DNA of 64,000 bases, taken from 66-474 sp051961995 (GTDB lineage Bacteria; Pseudomonadota; Gammaproteobacteria; Xanthomonadales; Rhodanobacteraceae). How positions within the stretch are numbered: position 1 is the stretch's first letter; every line of letters begins with the position of its first letter. The translations under genes were made by a program, and so were the position numbers. The stretch is from the NCBI GenBank assembly GCA_051961995.1, contig JBQCCR010000070.1:1-64000 (forward strand), read 5' to 3'. The notes below the pieces were generated by a model. The model made no database searches. It was not told the origin of the DNA and saw only the letters and a program-made list of their open reading frames with translations. Shown here piece after piece: positions 17,093 through 25,267 of the stretch.

Positions 17093-17698
17093 ATGTCTGT
17101 AAGTCTCCGCGATGTCCGCGAGCGTGATCTGGACGCCGTGCTCGCCCTCAACAACAACGCCGGACCCGCGATCCTGCCTCTCGACGCCGCAAGCGTGCGG
17201 CATTTCTTCGAGCATGCGGATTATTTCCGCGTGGCCGTGATCGACGGCGGCGTGGCGGGGTTCCTGATCGCGTTGCGCGAGGATGCGCCGTACGCCAGCT
17301 CCAACTTCCGCTGGTTCTGCGCGCATTACCAGCGCTTCGTTTACGTGGACCGGGTGGTGATTGGCGATCTCTACCGCGGCCACGGGCTCGGCAGGTTGTT
17401 CTACAGCGACGTGCAGAGCCATGCGGAAGTGCGCGCGCCGCTGCTGGCCTGTGAAGTCTTCCTGGAACCGCGCGACGACGTCGCGATGCTGTTCCATGGC
17501 ACCCGTGGGTTCAGCGAGGTCGGCCAGCAATTGATGCCCGAAAGCGGCCGTCGCGTGTGCCTGCTCGCCAAGCCGCTGGAGTGTTTCGACTTCGTGCGCG
17601 ACACCTATGCGCGCGGCCTACCATCGCTGCCCTGGCTCGCCGGTCGCGAGCGGCCGAACCTTGCCGAACTGCCGCGCGCCGCCACAGGTGGTGCGTGA
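17093..17698 (+). CDS. GNAT family N-acetyltransferase
   Basis: A 201-residue protein. MSVSLRDVRERDLDAVLALNN is a usual GNAT entry (first strand and helix), and DRVVIGDLYRGHGLGRLFY carries the acetyl-CoA binding pattern (R/Q-x-x-G-x-G/A: YRGHGLG). The ATG at 17093 has a GGAG site upstream. The last bases overlap the GTG of minC (GTGA), so the enzyme and MinC are translated together. The substrate is unknown. Confidence 0.83.
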   Translation: MSVSLRDVRERDLDAVLALNNNAGPAILPLDAASVRHFFEHADYFRVAVIDGGVAGFLIALREDAPYASSNFRWFCAHYQRFVYVDRVVIGDLYRGHGLGRLFYSDVQSHAEVRAPLLACEVFLEPRDDVAMLFHGTRGFSEVGQQLMPESGRRVCLLAKPLECFDFVRDTYARGLPSLPWLAGRERPNLAELPRAATGGA

Positions 17699-18480
17699 GC
17701 GCGGCCACCGCAGTGCGCAACGACAACGGGGATGCGATCGAGCTGAAGTTCGGGCAGGTCGGCATCGCCAGCGTGCGCGTCAAGCGCGAGGATGCCGCGG
17801 CATTGCATGAGGAACTGGAACGCCGCGTGCGCGCCGCGCCACAGTTGTTCGAACGCACCGCGGTGGTGCTCGACCTTTCGCACCTGCCGAAGCTGCCCGA
17901 TGACGGCGCGGTGGACGCACTGCTGGAAGCGGTACGTGCAGCCGGCATGCTGCCGGTCGGCCTGGCTTACGGCACCAGCGAAACCGATGCGCTGGCGCGC
18001 CGGCTGGGTCTGCCGTTGATCGCCAAGTTCCGCGCAGCGTACGAGCGCGAGGGCGAATCCGCACCGCGCGCAGAATCCCCACCACGTTCCCGGTCGTCGA
18101 CCGCCGCGGAACCCGCGGCCGCACCGGATGTCGCAAGTGGTGCAACGGCCTCGGTCAGCGCGCAACATCACCCGCAGCCGGTGCGCACCGGCCAGCAGGT
18201 GTATGCGCGCGGGCGCGATCTGGTGATCGTGGCGCCCGTCGCCAATGGCGCCGAAGTGCTGGCCGACGGCAACGTGCACGTTTACGGCCCGCTGCGCGGC
18301 CGCGCCTTCGCCGGTGCGCTGGGCGACGAGAGCGCGCGCATCTATTGCAGTGAATTCCGTGCCGAACTGGTGTCCATCGCCGGCCATTACCGCGTGTTCG
18401 AGGAAATCCCCGCGCAGTACGAAGGCAAGGCGGTGCAGATTCACCTGCAAGACGGAAAACTTCGGATCGAAAAACTGTGA
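17695..18480 (+). CDS. minC: Septum site-determining protein MinC
   Basis: A 261-residue protein with the two MinC domains. Residues about 5-105 form the N-terminal FtsZ-inhibiting domain, followed by a Pro/Ser/Ala-rich linker (about 115-165). Residues 165-261 form the beta-helical MinD-binding domain (RTGQQVYARGRDLVIVAPV, then ADGNVHVYGPLRGRAFAGA). MinC blocks FtsZ ring assembly away from midcell. It starts at a GTG inside the stop of the GNAT gene. minD follows after 118 bases that hold an inverted repeat. Confidence 0.94.
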   Translation: MSAATAVRNDNGDAIELKFGQVGIASVRVKREDAAALHEELERRVRAAPQLFERTAVVLDLSHLPKLPDDGAVDALLEAVRAAGMLPVGLAYGTSETDALARRLGLPLIAKFRAAYEREGESAPRAESPPRSRSSTAAEPAAAPDVASGATASVSAQHHPQPVRTGQQVYARGRDLVIVAPVANGAEVLADGNVHVYGPLRGRAFAGALGDESARIYCSEFRAELVSIAGHYRVFEEIPAQYEGKAVQIHLQDGKLRIEKL

Positions 18481-18488
18481 CGAACTCA

Positions 18489-18555
18489 GGTAGCCGGTTG
18501 CCGATTGTCGGAAAGGCGCCCAACCGGCTCATCCAGCAGCCGACTACCGGCTACC
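18489..18555. repeat. Inverted repeat between minC and minD
   Basis: GGTAGCCGGT(TGCC)GATTGTCGG at 18489-18511 has an inverted partner CCGACTACCGGCTACC at 18540-18555. The matching core is GGTAGCCGGT plus GTCGG, with a short insertion in one arm. The units resemble those at 47960-48057. The element lies entirely in the minC-minD gap, 43 bases before minD. Confidence 0.6.
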
Positions 18556-18598
18556 CACAACCATCGAAAGCAATACCCGAATCACGGAGACCCGCACC

Positions 18599-19411
18599 TT
18601 GACCGAAATCATCGTCGTCACATCCGGCAAGGGCGGCGTGGGCAAGACCACCACGTCCGCCTCGCTCGCCACCGGCCTCGCCCTGCGCGGCCACAAGGTC
18701 GCGGTCATTGACTTCGACGTCGGACTGCGCAATCTCGACCTCATCATGGGCTGCGAGCGGCGCGTCGTTTACGACTTCGTCAACGTGATCCACAACGAGG
18801 CCACGCTGAAACAGGCGCTGATCCGCGACAAGCGCCATGACAACCTTTATGTACTGGCCGCTTCGCAGACGCGCGACAAGGATGCCTTGACCCAGGAAGG
18901 CGTGGAGCGCGTGCTGGACGACCTGGCGAAGGACGGCTTCGACTACGTCGTGTGCGATTCGCCGGCCGGCATCGAGAAAGGCGCACATCTCGCGATGTAC
19001 TTCGCCGATCGCGCAGTGGTGGTAGTGAATCCGGAAGTCTCGTCCGTGCGCGATTCAGATCGCATCCTCGGGCTGCTCAGCAGCAAAACCCGTCGCGCTG
19101 AACGCGGCGAGGGGGCCCCGCGCCAGCATCTGCTGCTGACACGCTACAACCCCGTGCGCGTGGAGGCCGGCGAAATGATGAGCATCGGCGATGTCGAGGA
19201 AATCCTCGGCATTCCGGTGCTCGGCGTGATCCCGGAGTCGGAACAGGTACTGGCCGCCTCCAACGCCGGCGTGCCGGTGATCCACGATGCCGGTTCGATC
19301 GCGGGCCAGGCCTACGCGGATGCGGTCGCGCGGCTCGAAGGCGAGGACATCGAGTTGCGTTTCATCGACGCGCCGAAGAAGGGTTTCCTCAAGCGCATGT
19401 TCGGAACATGA
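18599..19411 (+). CDS. minD: Septum site-determining ATPase MinD
   Basis: A 270-residue deviant Walker ATPase: KGGVGKTT at 11-18, DFDVGLRNLDLIMG near 39-52, and a C-terminal amphipathic membrane-targeting helix (KGFLKRMFGT). It recruits MinC to the membrane and oscillates under MinE control. The start is a TTG at 18599 with GGAG upstream at 18586-18589; no ATG is in a suitable place. minE follows after 16 bases. Confidence 0.96.
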   Translation: MTEIIVVTSGKGGVGKTTTSASLATGLALRGHKVAVIDFDVGLRNLDLIMGCERRVVYDFVNVIHNEATLKQALIRDKRHDNLYVLAASQTRDKDALTQEGVERVLDDLAKDGFDYVVCDSPAGIEKGAHLAMYFADRAVVVVNPEVSSVRDSDRILGLLSSKTRRAERGEGAPRQHLLLTRYNPVRVEAGEMMSIGDVEEILGIPVLGVIPESEQVLAASNAGVPVIHDAGSIAGQAYADAVARLEGEDIELRFIDAPKKGFLKRMFGT

Positions 19412-19427
19412 TCATCGGAGCACGACC

Positions 19428-19703
19428 ATGAGCATTCTCGACTTCCTGCGTGCGCGTCCGAAGCCCACCGCCAATATCGCGCGCGAACGCCTGCGCATCA
19501 TCGTGGCGCAGGAACGCGCCGCGCGCGGCGGCCCGGATTACCTGCCGCTGCTGCGCGGCGAACTGCTCGCGGTCCTCCGCAAGTACGTCCACGTGGATCC
19601 CGACGCGGTGCAGATCAATCTGGAACGCGACGGCGAACACGAAGTGCTGGAGCTGTCGGTGGCTCTGCCGGAAGGTCCGGCCAAGGCGGCCGGCGGCGCG
19701 TGA
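19428..19703 (+). CDS. minE: Cell division topological specificity factor MinE
   Basis: A 91-residue protein. The N-terminal membrane-binding and anti-MinCD helix (SILDFLRARPKPTANIARE) is followed by the RLRIIVAQERA strand/helix and the topological specificity domain (LRGELLAVLRKYVHVD). It stimulates MinD ATPase so that the division site is kept at midcell. It has a GGAG ribosome site and completes the minCDE set. A strong hairpin begins 43 bases after its stop. Confidence 0.95.
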   Translation: MSILDFLRARPKPTANIARERLRIIVAQERAARGGPDYLPLLRGELLAVLRKYVHVDPDAVQINLERDGEHEVLELSVALPEGPAKAAGGA

Positions 19704-19740
19704 TTTGGCCCATGCCGTGGAATGGTCGGCATCATCTTGC

Positions 19741-19851
19741 CGTCATTCCGGGTTCCATTCGCGATGAATCGCGAATGGAACCCGGAACCCAGTGACTTTC
19801 TCGTGCCTTCACAAGCAAAGGCACTGGGTCCCGGCTTTCGCCGGGCTGACG
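19741..19851. repeat. Composite GTCATTCC-type repeat with a 20-bp perfect hairpin after minE
   Basis: Arms 19746-19765 and 19768-19787 are perfectly complementary over 20 bases around a 2-base loop (TTCCGGGTTCCATTCGCGAT and its complement). Outer pieces (CGTCA at 19741, AGTGACTTTC, then GGTCCCGGCTTTCGCCGGG and TGACG to 19851) give the element inverted ends. Similar but shorter copies are near 9069 and 29799. It may act as a transcription end for min, though no T run follows. Confidence 0.7.
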
Positions 19852-20339
19852 AACACGAAAACTCTCGCGCAGCGGGTTCCGAATGCGACGTTCTGCGCAT
19901 CGCCGATATCGGCTTCGATGTTTGCGCTTCGCTGCTCGCGCAGCACGGTTTGCAGCTGGTTCGCGTCGAGGACTGCGCGCCGATTCCCGGCAGCTACTGG
20001 GGCGACTGCGAGGCCGGCGTGATCGGCACCGGCGTGTACGCGCGCGCGGACACGCCCGTGCACTCGCTGCTGCACGAAGCCTGCCACCTGCTGGTGCTCG
20101 ATCCCGCACGTCGGGCGGCGGTGCATACCGATGCCAGCGACTCGCAGATCGAGGAAGACGCGACCTGCTATCTGCAGATCGTGCTGGCCGACGCCCTGCC
20201 CGGCTTCGGTCGCGAGCGCGCACTGGCCGACATGGATGCCTGGGGCTACACCTTCCGGCTCGGTTCGGCCCGCCGCTGGTTCGAACGCGACGCGGAGGAT
20301 GCGCATGCGTTCCTCATCGAGCGCGGTTTACTTTGGTAG
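19803..20339 (+). CDS. Hypothetical protein with HExxH metalloprotease-like motif
   Basis: About 178 residues if started at GTG 19803. The frame extends back to 19722, but codons before 19790 are the arms of a repeat hairpin, so the true start is probably later than 19790. The conserved part begins near CDVLRIADIGFDV. It contains HEACH (about 91-95), then IEEDATCYLQI about 22 residues on, an arrangement of two histidines plus a downstream glutamate seen in zinc peptidases. No signal peptide is visible. The stop codon TAG is supplied by a GTAG-REP element. Function is unknown. Confidence 0.6.
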   Translation: MPSQAKALGPGFRRADEHENSRAAGSECDVLRIADIGFDVCASLLAQHGLQLVRVEDCAPIPGSYWGDCEAGVIGTGVYARADTPVHSLLHEACHLLVLDPARRAAVHTDASDSQIEEDATCYLQIVLADALPGFGRERALADMDAWGYTFRLGSARRWFERDAEDAHAFLIERGLLW

Positions 20340-20412
20340 GGCGGGTTTCATCCCGCCTTGCAATGCGGCAGGTGGTCACAACCCGCCATCGGCGGGTTGA
20401 AACCCGCCCTAC
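20336..20412. repeat. Inverted pair of GTAG-type REP elements
   Basis: Plus-strand copy: GTAG at 20336-20339, stem GGCGGG/CCCGCC (20340-20345 and 20352-20357). Minus-strand copy: GTAG at 20412-20409, stem at 20408-20403 and 20396-20391. They are separated by 33 bases. The outer 15 bases on each side are exact inverted repeats. This is the design of REP doublets mobilised by RAYT transposases. The TAG of each GTAG is the stop codon of one of the two convergent genes. Confidence 0.8.
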
Positions 20413-21689
20413 GATACTTCGGCTTTCTCCATGCCGCCCGCTCGCACCACGCCCTGGTACGCGCGCCAGCTTGCGTACCCCACCAGCACCAGCGCCGCCG
20501 ACCCGATCGCCAGCGTGAGCGCGCTGTTGTAGAGAAGCGGCGCGATCGCCCCCGCAAGGATTGCGTTGAACAGCAAGTTGACGAAAGTCTGCATGGACGA
20601 CGCTGCGCCCCGCTGCGCCGGAAAGCGATCGAGCAGCAGCAGGATCAGCGTCGGGAACGCGAGCCCGACGCCCAGGCCCTGCACGAACATCGGCATCACC
20701 GACCATGGCACCTGCGGCGGCACCCATACCGACAGCGCGAGATTGGCGATCGCGGCGAACATCATCAGCAGATAGGCAAGCCCGACCGTACTCGCAGCCG
20801 AATGCCTGCCGGCCACCCGCCCCGACAGCCATGAGCCGGTGGTGATGCCGCCGATGATCGGCACAAACAGCCACGGGAAACCCTGCTGCGAGCGGTGCAG
20901 CAGGTCCAGCACGAACACCGGCGCGGAAACGATGTACAGGAATAGCGAGGAGAAATTGGTGGTGCTGGCGATGGCCAGCGGCCAGAACGGCCGGTCGGCG
21001 ACGATGCGTTTGTAAGTCGTGGATAACGAACCCGCGCGCAGCGGCAAACGCCGCTCTCGCGGGTGCGATTCGCGCATGGCCAGCAGGGTGATGATCGCGA
21101 GTGCCGCGGCGAACAATGCAAGCGCGTGGAAAATACCGCGCCAGCCGTCGATGCCGAGCAGCCAGGCGCCCACGATCGGCGCCACCGCCGGCGCGATGCC
21201 GAACACCATCATCATGCGCGACATCACGCGTTGCGCCTGCGCGCCTTCGTACACGTCACGCACCACCGCGCGCGCGATCACGATGCCGGCGCCCGCGCAC
21301 AGGCCTTGCATCGCCCGCCACAGCAGCAGGATCGGCAGCGAAGGCGACATCGCCGCGCCGATCGAAGCGAATGCGTACAGCGCCATGCCCGCGACAATCA
21401 CCGGCTTGCGCCCGAACGCGTCCGAAAGCGGCCCATGCAGCAGGCTCATCACCGCGTAGGTGAAGAGATAGACGCTGATCGTCTGCTGCACGGCATCCGC
21501 CGAAACGCCGAACACGCGTGCGATATCGGGGAAGCCCGGGAAGATCGTGTCTATCGAGAACGGGCCGAGCATCGTCAGCGCGCCGAGCAGGATGGCCAGC
21601 GCAGCGTGACCGTGCTCCCCGGATCGGGATTCGGAATGTGGAGAGGCGTCCAAGGGGATTCCCGGTCCGTTCGGGCAAGCGTAACCCAC
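20409..21689 (-). CDS. Bcr/CflA-family MFS multidrug efflux transporter
   Basis: A 426-residue, 12-helix MFS protein. Typical features are GPFSIDTIFPGFPDIARVFG near the first helix, GPLSDAFGRKPV in the loop between helices 2 and 3, and RAMQGLCAGAGIVIARAVVRD in helices 4-5. Bcr/CflA proteins are proton-driven drug exporters of the inner membrane. Starts after 21689 are also possible because the first 28 residues are poorly conserved in character. Its stop TAG comes from a REP element shared with the convergent gene. Confidence 0.87.
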   Translation of the reverse strand: MGYACPNGPGIPLDASPHSESRSGEHGHAALAILLGALTMLGPFSIDTIFPGFPDIARVFGVSADAVQQTISVYLFTYAVMSLLHGPLSDAFGRKPVIVAGMALYAFASIGAAMSPSLPILLLWRAMQGLCAGAGIVIARAVVRDVYEGAQAQRVMSRMMMVFGIAPAVAPIVGAWLLGIDGWRGIFHALALFAAALAIITLLAMRESHPRERRLPLRAGSLSTTYKRIVADRPFWPLAIASTTNFSSLFLYIVSAPVFVLDLLHRSQQGFPWLFVPIIGGITTGSWLSGRVAGRHSAASTVGLAYLLMMFAAIANLALSVWVPPQVPWSVMPMFVQGLGVGLAFPTLILLLLDRFPAQRGAASSMQTFVNLLFNAILAGAIAPLLYNSALTLAIGSAALVLVGYASWRAYQGVVRAGGMEKAEVS

Positions 21690-21756
21690 GCAGTGAGCGG
21701 AGTCGAAGCCAACTTGACGCCAGCCGGTATGACCACGCTACCATCGCCAGGCACAA

Positions 21757-21841
21757 GGGAGATGGCATGCCTCCCCGAACCGCCGAGAGAATCTCTCAAG
21801 GCTGATGATGCCTACCCACACCGGAGCCGGTGCGTGTAGGC
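21757..21841 (+). promoter_or_regulatory. Fluoride riboswitch (crcB motif) with expression-platform hairpin
   Basis: The aptamer runs 21757-21815. GGGAG (21757-21761) pairs with CTCCC (21771-21775), GGCAT (21764-21768) pairs with ATGCC (21808-21812), and GAGAG-AAT-CTCTC forms a hairpin at 21785-21797. The invariant segments GAACCGCC and GGCTGATGATGCCTAC are present. Downstream, GTAGGC (21836-21841) can pair with GCCTAC (21810-21815), closing CACCGG-AG-CCGGTG (21819-21832). That alternative would break the aptamer, so it is a likely switch. The crcB start is 64 bases further on. Confidence 0.9.
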
Positions 21842-21904
21842 GTCGCCGAAAGACGATCACTCCGCGCGCACGGTTCCGAACTTCGAGGAGCAGAAGGAAC
21901 CGAC

Positions 21905-22294
21905 ATGCTGTATGCCTTGCTTGCAACCGGATGTGGCGCCTTCCTCGGCGCCTGCCTGCGCTATGTATTCGGCCTCGCGCTGAACCCGATCTTCCCGACC
22001 ATTCCGCTCGGCACGCTCACGGCCAATCTGCTCGGTGGATTGATCATGGGCTTGATGCTCGGCACCTTCGAACAGTTCTCCGCGCTGTCACCGGAACTGC
22101 GGCTGTTCATCACCACCGGCTTCCTCGGCGGGCTCACCACTTTTTCGACATTCTCGGGGGAAACGGTCACGCTGCTGCTGCGCCAGGAATACGCGTGGGC
22201 GCTGGCGATGATCGGTTTGCACCTGATCGGATCATTGACACTGACGCTGGCGGGGTTCGCCATTGCCCGCGGCTTCGTGAGGGGATGGACATGA
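21905..22294 (+). CDS. crcB: Fluoride exporter CrcB/Fluc
   Basis: A 129-residue, four-helix membrane protein. GCGAFLGACLRY in helix 1, GTLTANLLGGLIMG in helix 2, and TTGFLGGLTTFSTFSGE in helix 3 are the Fluc hallmarks; the Phe residues and the TFST break line the ion path. Fluc channels work as antiparallel dimers and release cytoplasmic fluoride. The start at 21905 follows AAGGA; an upstream in-frame extension runs into the riboswitch leader and is rejected. The DUF190 gene overlaps its end. Confidence 0.95.
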   Translation: MLYALLATGCGAFLGACLRYVFGLALNPIFPTIPLGTLTANLLGGLIMGLMLGTFEQFSALSPELRLFITTGFLGGLTTFSTFSGETVTLLLRQEYAWALAMIGLHLIGSLTLTLAGFAIARGFVRGWT

Positions 22295-22632
22295 GTGCAC
22301 CGCAGCCGACCCAGGGCGTGTACCTGCGATTCTTCATGCACGAGGGCCGCCGGCACCATGGCGTGCTGCTCTACGAGTGGCTGCTGCGCGAGGCGAAGCA
22401 GCTCGACATCAGTGGCGGCACGGCGTTTCGCTCCATCGCCGGCTTCGGTCGCCACGGCGTGATGCACGAAGCGCATTTCCTCGAACTGGCCGGACAGGAA
22501 ACCGTGCAAGTGGATTTCGTGGTGACGAATGCGGATGCCGACAAGCTGATGCAACGCCTGCGCGAGGAGCACCTGCAAATGTTCTACGCACGATTGCCCG
22601 CGGAATTCGGCGTGCTGGGCGACGGAGCCTGA
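22291..22632 (+). CDS. DUF190 protein (PII-like), CrcB partner
   Basis: A 113-residue protein. VYLRFFMHEGRRHHGVLLYEWLL, described here in pieces, opens the family; GTAFRSIAGFGRHG and a KLMQRLREEHL helix follow. DUF190 proteins have a PII-like ferredoxin fold and are often encoded next to crcB. The ATG at 22291 is preferred over 22285 because GAGGGG stands at a proper distance from it. It overlaps crcB by 4 bases, so both are translated together. Confidence 0.87.
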   Translation: MSAPQPTQGVYLRFFMHEGRRHHGVLLYEWLLREAKQLDISGGTAFRSIAGFGRHGVMHEAHFLELAGQETVQVDFVVTNADADKLMQRLREEHLQMFYARLPAEFGVLGDGA

Positions 22633-22633
22633 A

Positions 22634-23830
22634 ATGTCCGCGGGGCCGCGCGACAGGGACGCCGCGCGCAAGGCGCTGGGTTTTGTCGTCCTCATAGGTT
22701 TTGTCAGCCTGTTCGCTGATATGACCTACGAGGGCTCGCGCTCGATCACGGGCCCCTTCCTCGGCACCCTCGGCGCGAGCGGCGCCATCGTCGGCATCAT
22801 CGCCGGCGGCGGCGAGCTGCTTGGATACCTGCTGCGCTTCGGCACCGGTGCGCTGGCCGATCGCACCGGCCGCTACTGGGCGATCACGATCCTCGGCTAC
22901 GCGGTCAACCTGTTCGCCGTACCCGCGCTCGCGCTGGCCGGCAACTGGCCGGCGGCGGCGGGCCTGATCGTCCTGGAGCGCAGCGGCAAGGCGCTGCGCA
23001 CACCGGCGCGCGACGCGATGCTGTCGCACGCGGCGAAAGACATGGGCGGCGCGGGTTGGGCCTTCGGCCTGCACGAGGCGCTGGATTCCACGGGTGCGGT
23101 GCTGGGCCCGCTGATCGCCGCGCTGGTGCTGTTCCTGCACGGCGGCTACCGGCATGCATTCGCGTGGCTGCTGCTGCCGGCATTGGCCGCGCTGGCAACG
23201 CTGCTCGTCGCGCGCGCGCGCTATCCGCAACCGCAGGAAATGGACGCGCACGCGGCGATTCCGCCGCAGGATCCGAAGGCCTTGCGCGAACTGAAACTCT
23301 TCCTGCTCGCGACCGCGCTGATCGCGGCGGGTTACGCCGACTTCGCGCTGATCGCATTCCACTTCAGCACGGACCGGGTGATGTCACCGGATGCGATCCC
23401 GATTCTCTATGCGCTCGGAAGCCTCACCGGCGGCGGTGCGGCATTGATACTCGGCAAGCTGTTCGACAGGCGTGGACTCGGTGTGTTGCTGTGGGCGACG
23501 GTGATCCCGGCGCTGTACGCGCCGCTGGTGTTCCTTGGCGGCGAATGGGCAGCAGTGGCCGGCATGGCACTCTGGGGCGCGGGCTTCGGTGCGCACGATT
23601 CGTTGCTGCGCGCCGCGGTCGCGCAACGCATCCCGCGCGACAGGCGCGCCACCGTGATGGGCGTGTTCAACGCAATCTACGGGCTGGCCTGGTTCGGCGG
23701 CAGCGCGATCCTGGGCGTGCTGTACGACCTGGGCCCGGTATATGCCGTCGCATTCGCGGTGGCCTTGCAGTGGGCTGCATGTCCTTTGTTGTATAAACTG
23801 GGAAGACGATCGCAGGGAGCGCATGGATGA
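22634..23830 (+). CDS. MFS transporter
   Basis: A 398-residue protein with about 12 transmembrane helices. GFVSLFADMTYEGSRSITGP is its first helix and loop, and FGTGALADRTGRYW is the conserved MFS loop between helices 2 and 3. A second half repeat (LGKLFDRRGLG) follows. The start is one base after the DUF190 stop and its end overlaps cfa (ATGA). It is therefore in the fluoride-riboswitch unit, but its substrate cannot be read from the sequence. Confidence 0.85.
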   Translation: MSAGPRDRDAARKALGFVVLIGFVSLFADMTYEGSRSITGPFLGTLGASGAIVGIIAGGGELLGYLLRFGTGALADRTGRYWAITILGYAVNLFAVPALALAGNWPAAAGLIVLERSGKALRTPARDAMLSHAAKDMGGAGWAFGLHEALDSTGAVLGPLIAALVLFLHGGYRHAFAWLLLPALAALATLLVARARYPQPQEMDAHAAIPPQDPKALRELKLFLLATALIAAGYADFALIAFHFSTDRVMSPDAIPILYALGSLTGGGAALILGKLFDRRGLGVLLWATVIPALYAPLVFLGGEWAAVAGMALWGAGFGAHDSLLRAAVAQRIPRDRRATVMGVFNAIYGLAWFGGSAILGVLYDLGPVYAVAFAVALQWAACPLLYKLGRRSQGAHG

Positions 23831-25005
23831 ACGAGACCGCATCTTCCGTTCGCATCGCGGAGCCTTCCGCGGAAACGCGCCATCATGGACACGGACTGCG
23901 CGAACGCGCCGAGCATCTGCTGGAACAGGCCGATGTGCGCGTCAACGGCGATCGTCCGTGGGACTTCAGGGTGCATGACGAACGCACCTTCGCACGTGCC
24001 TTTGCGCATGGCTCGCTGGGCCTCGGCGAGGCGTACATGGATGGCTGGTGGGATTGCGAGGATCTCGACGGCTTCTTCTTCCGCGTGCTGGATGTGCACC
24101 TCGACGATCACCTGAAGAATTTCGACACCCTGCGCGCGCACCTGCGCGCACGCTTCATCAACCTGCAGCGCGGTCGCCGCGCATACAAGATCGGCAAGGC
24201 GCATTACGACCTCGGCAATGATCTGTTCTCGGCGATGCTGGGCAGGCGGCTGGTGTATTCCTGCGGCTACTGGAAGGACGCGCAGAACCTGGACGACGCG
24301 CAAGCCGCCAAGCTGGACCTGGTCTGCCGCAAGCTGCAATTGAAGCCTGGCATGCGCGTACTCGACATCGGCTGCGGCTGGGGCGAGGCGCTGAAATATG
24401 CGGCCGGGAAATACGGCGTGTCCGGCGTGGGCGTAACCGTTTCGACGCAGCAGGCCGAGTTCGCGCGCAAGTTGTGCGCAGGCTTGCCGATCGAAATCCG
24501 ATTGCAGGATTACCGCGAACTCGACGAGAAATTCGACGCGGTCTATTCGATTGGCATGTTCGAGCACGTCGGTTGGAAGAACTACCGCGCGTATTTCGAA
24601 ACGTGCCGTCGTTGCCTGAATGAAGAGGGTTTGTCGGTGCTGCATTGCATCGGCGTCAACAGCGCGCCTTCGCGCCCCGATCCGTGGATCGAGAAATACA
24701 TTTTCCCCAATTCGATGGTGCCGGCGGCTTCGCAAGTGGCGACCGCGCTGGAGAACCTGTTCGTGGTCGAGGACTGGCACAACTTCGGTCCCGACTACGA
24801 CAGGACGCTGATGGCCTGGCGCGGCAATTTCGACAACGCGTGGCCGACGTTGTCGAACAACCCGCGCTACGACGAACGCTTCCGCCGCATGTGGCGCTAT
24901 TACCTGTCCGCATCCGCGGCGACCTTCCGCACCCGCCGCGACCAGCTCTGGCAGCTCACGCTTTCACCGCGCGGCGTGCGCGGCGGTTATCGCGTGCCGC
25001 GGTGA
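23827..25005 (+). CDS. cfa: Cyclopropane-fatty-acyl-phospholipid synthase family methyltransferase
   Basis: A 392-residue SAM-dependent enzyme. The SAM motif is VLDIGCGWGEALKYAA, followed by GVGVTVSTQQ and SIGMFEHVGWKNY. The N-terminal 100 residues (DDRPWDFRVHDERTF-like, with ASLGLGEAYMDGWWDCEDLDG) match the lipid-binding domain of CFA synthase. The reaction adds a methylene bridge to unsaturated phospholipid acyl chains. It overlaps the MFS gene and is the last member of the crcB transcript as far as spacing shows. A dedicated promoter inside the MFS gene cannot be ruled out. Confidence 0.92.
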   Translation: MNETASSVRIAEPSAETRHHGHGLRERAEHLLEQADVRVNGDRPWDFRVHDERTFARAFAHGSLGLGEAYMDGWWDCEDLDGFFFRVLDVHLDDHLKNFDTLRAHLRARFINLQRGRRAYKIGKAHYDLGNDLFSAMLGRRLVYSCGYWKDAQNLDDAQAAKLDLVCRKLQLKPGMRVLDIGCGWGEALKYAAGKYGVSGVGVTVSTQQAEFARKLCAGLPIEIRLQDYRELDEKFDAVYSIGMFEHVGWKNYRAYFETCRRCLNEEGLSVLHCIGVNSAPSRPDPWIEKYIFPNSMVPAASQVATALENLFVVEDWHNFGPDYDRTLMAWRGNFDNAWPTLSNNPRYDERFRRMWRYYLSASAATFRTRRDQLWQLTLSPRGVRGGYRVPR

Positions 25006-25267
25006 CCGGAACTGTCTCTCGGCTGCTACGACGCAATCGCCATGCGCACTCTGCTTCCCGCCGGGGAAGGGCGCACGCGCTGGACGGCGTTCTCCGGAAG
25101 ACACGGCACGGCCGCATCCGCAAACATCCGGTCAGGGATGTTGCATGCAGTCGCGTCACCGACTTGACCGCGTGGTGCGCATAGTCACCACTGCGCGCCG
25201 CGGCGGAGCAGCGAGAGAGAGGGAACGCACACCCCGCGCCGCGGGATGTGCGCGGACCCGCCGCTCA

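Noticed and set aside
25226..25252. Hairpin CGCACA-x-CCCGC / GCGGG-x-TGTGCG past the 25268-25603 gene
   Set aside because: It could end the small secreted gene, but no T run follows on the minus strand, so I did not call a terminator.
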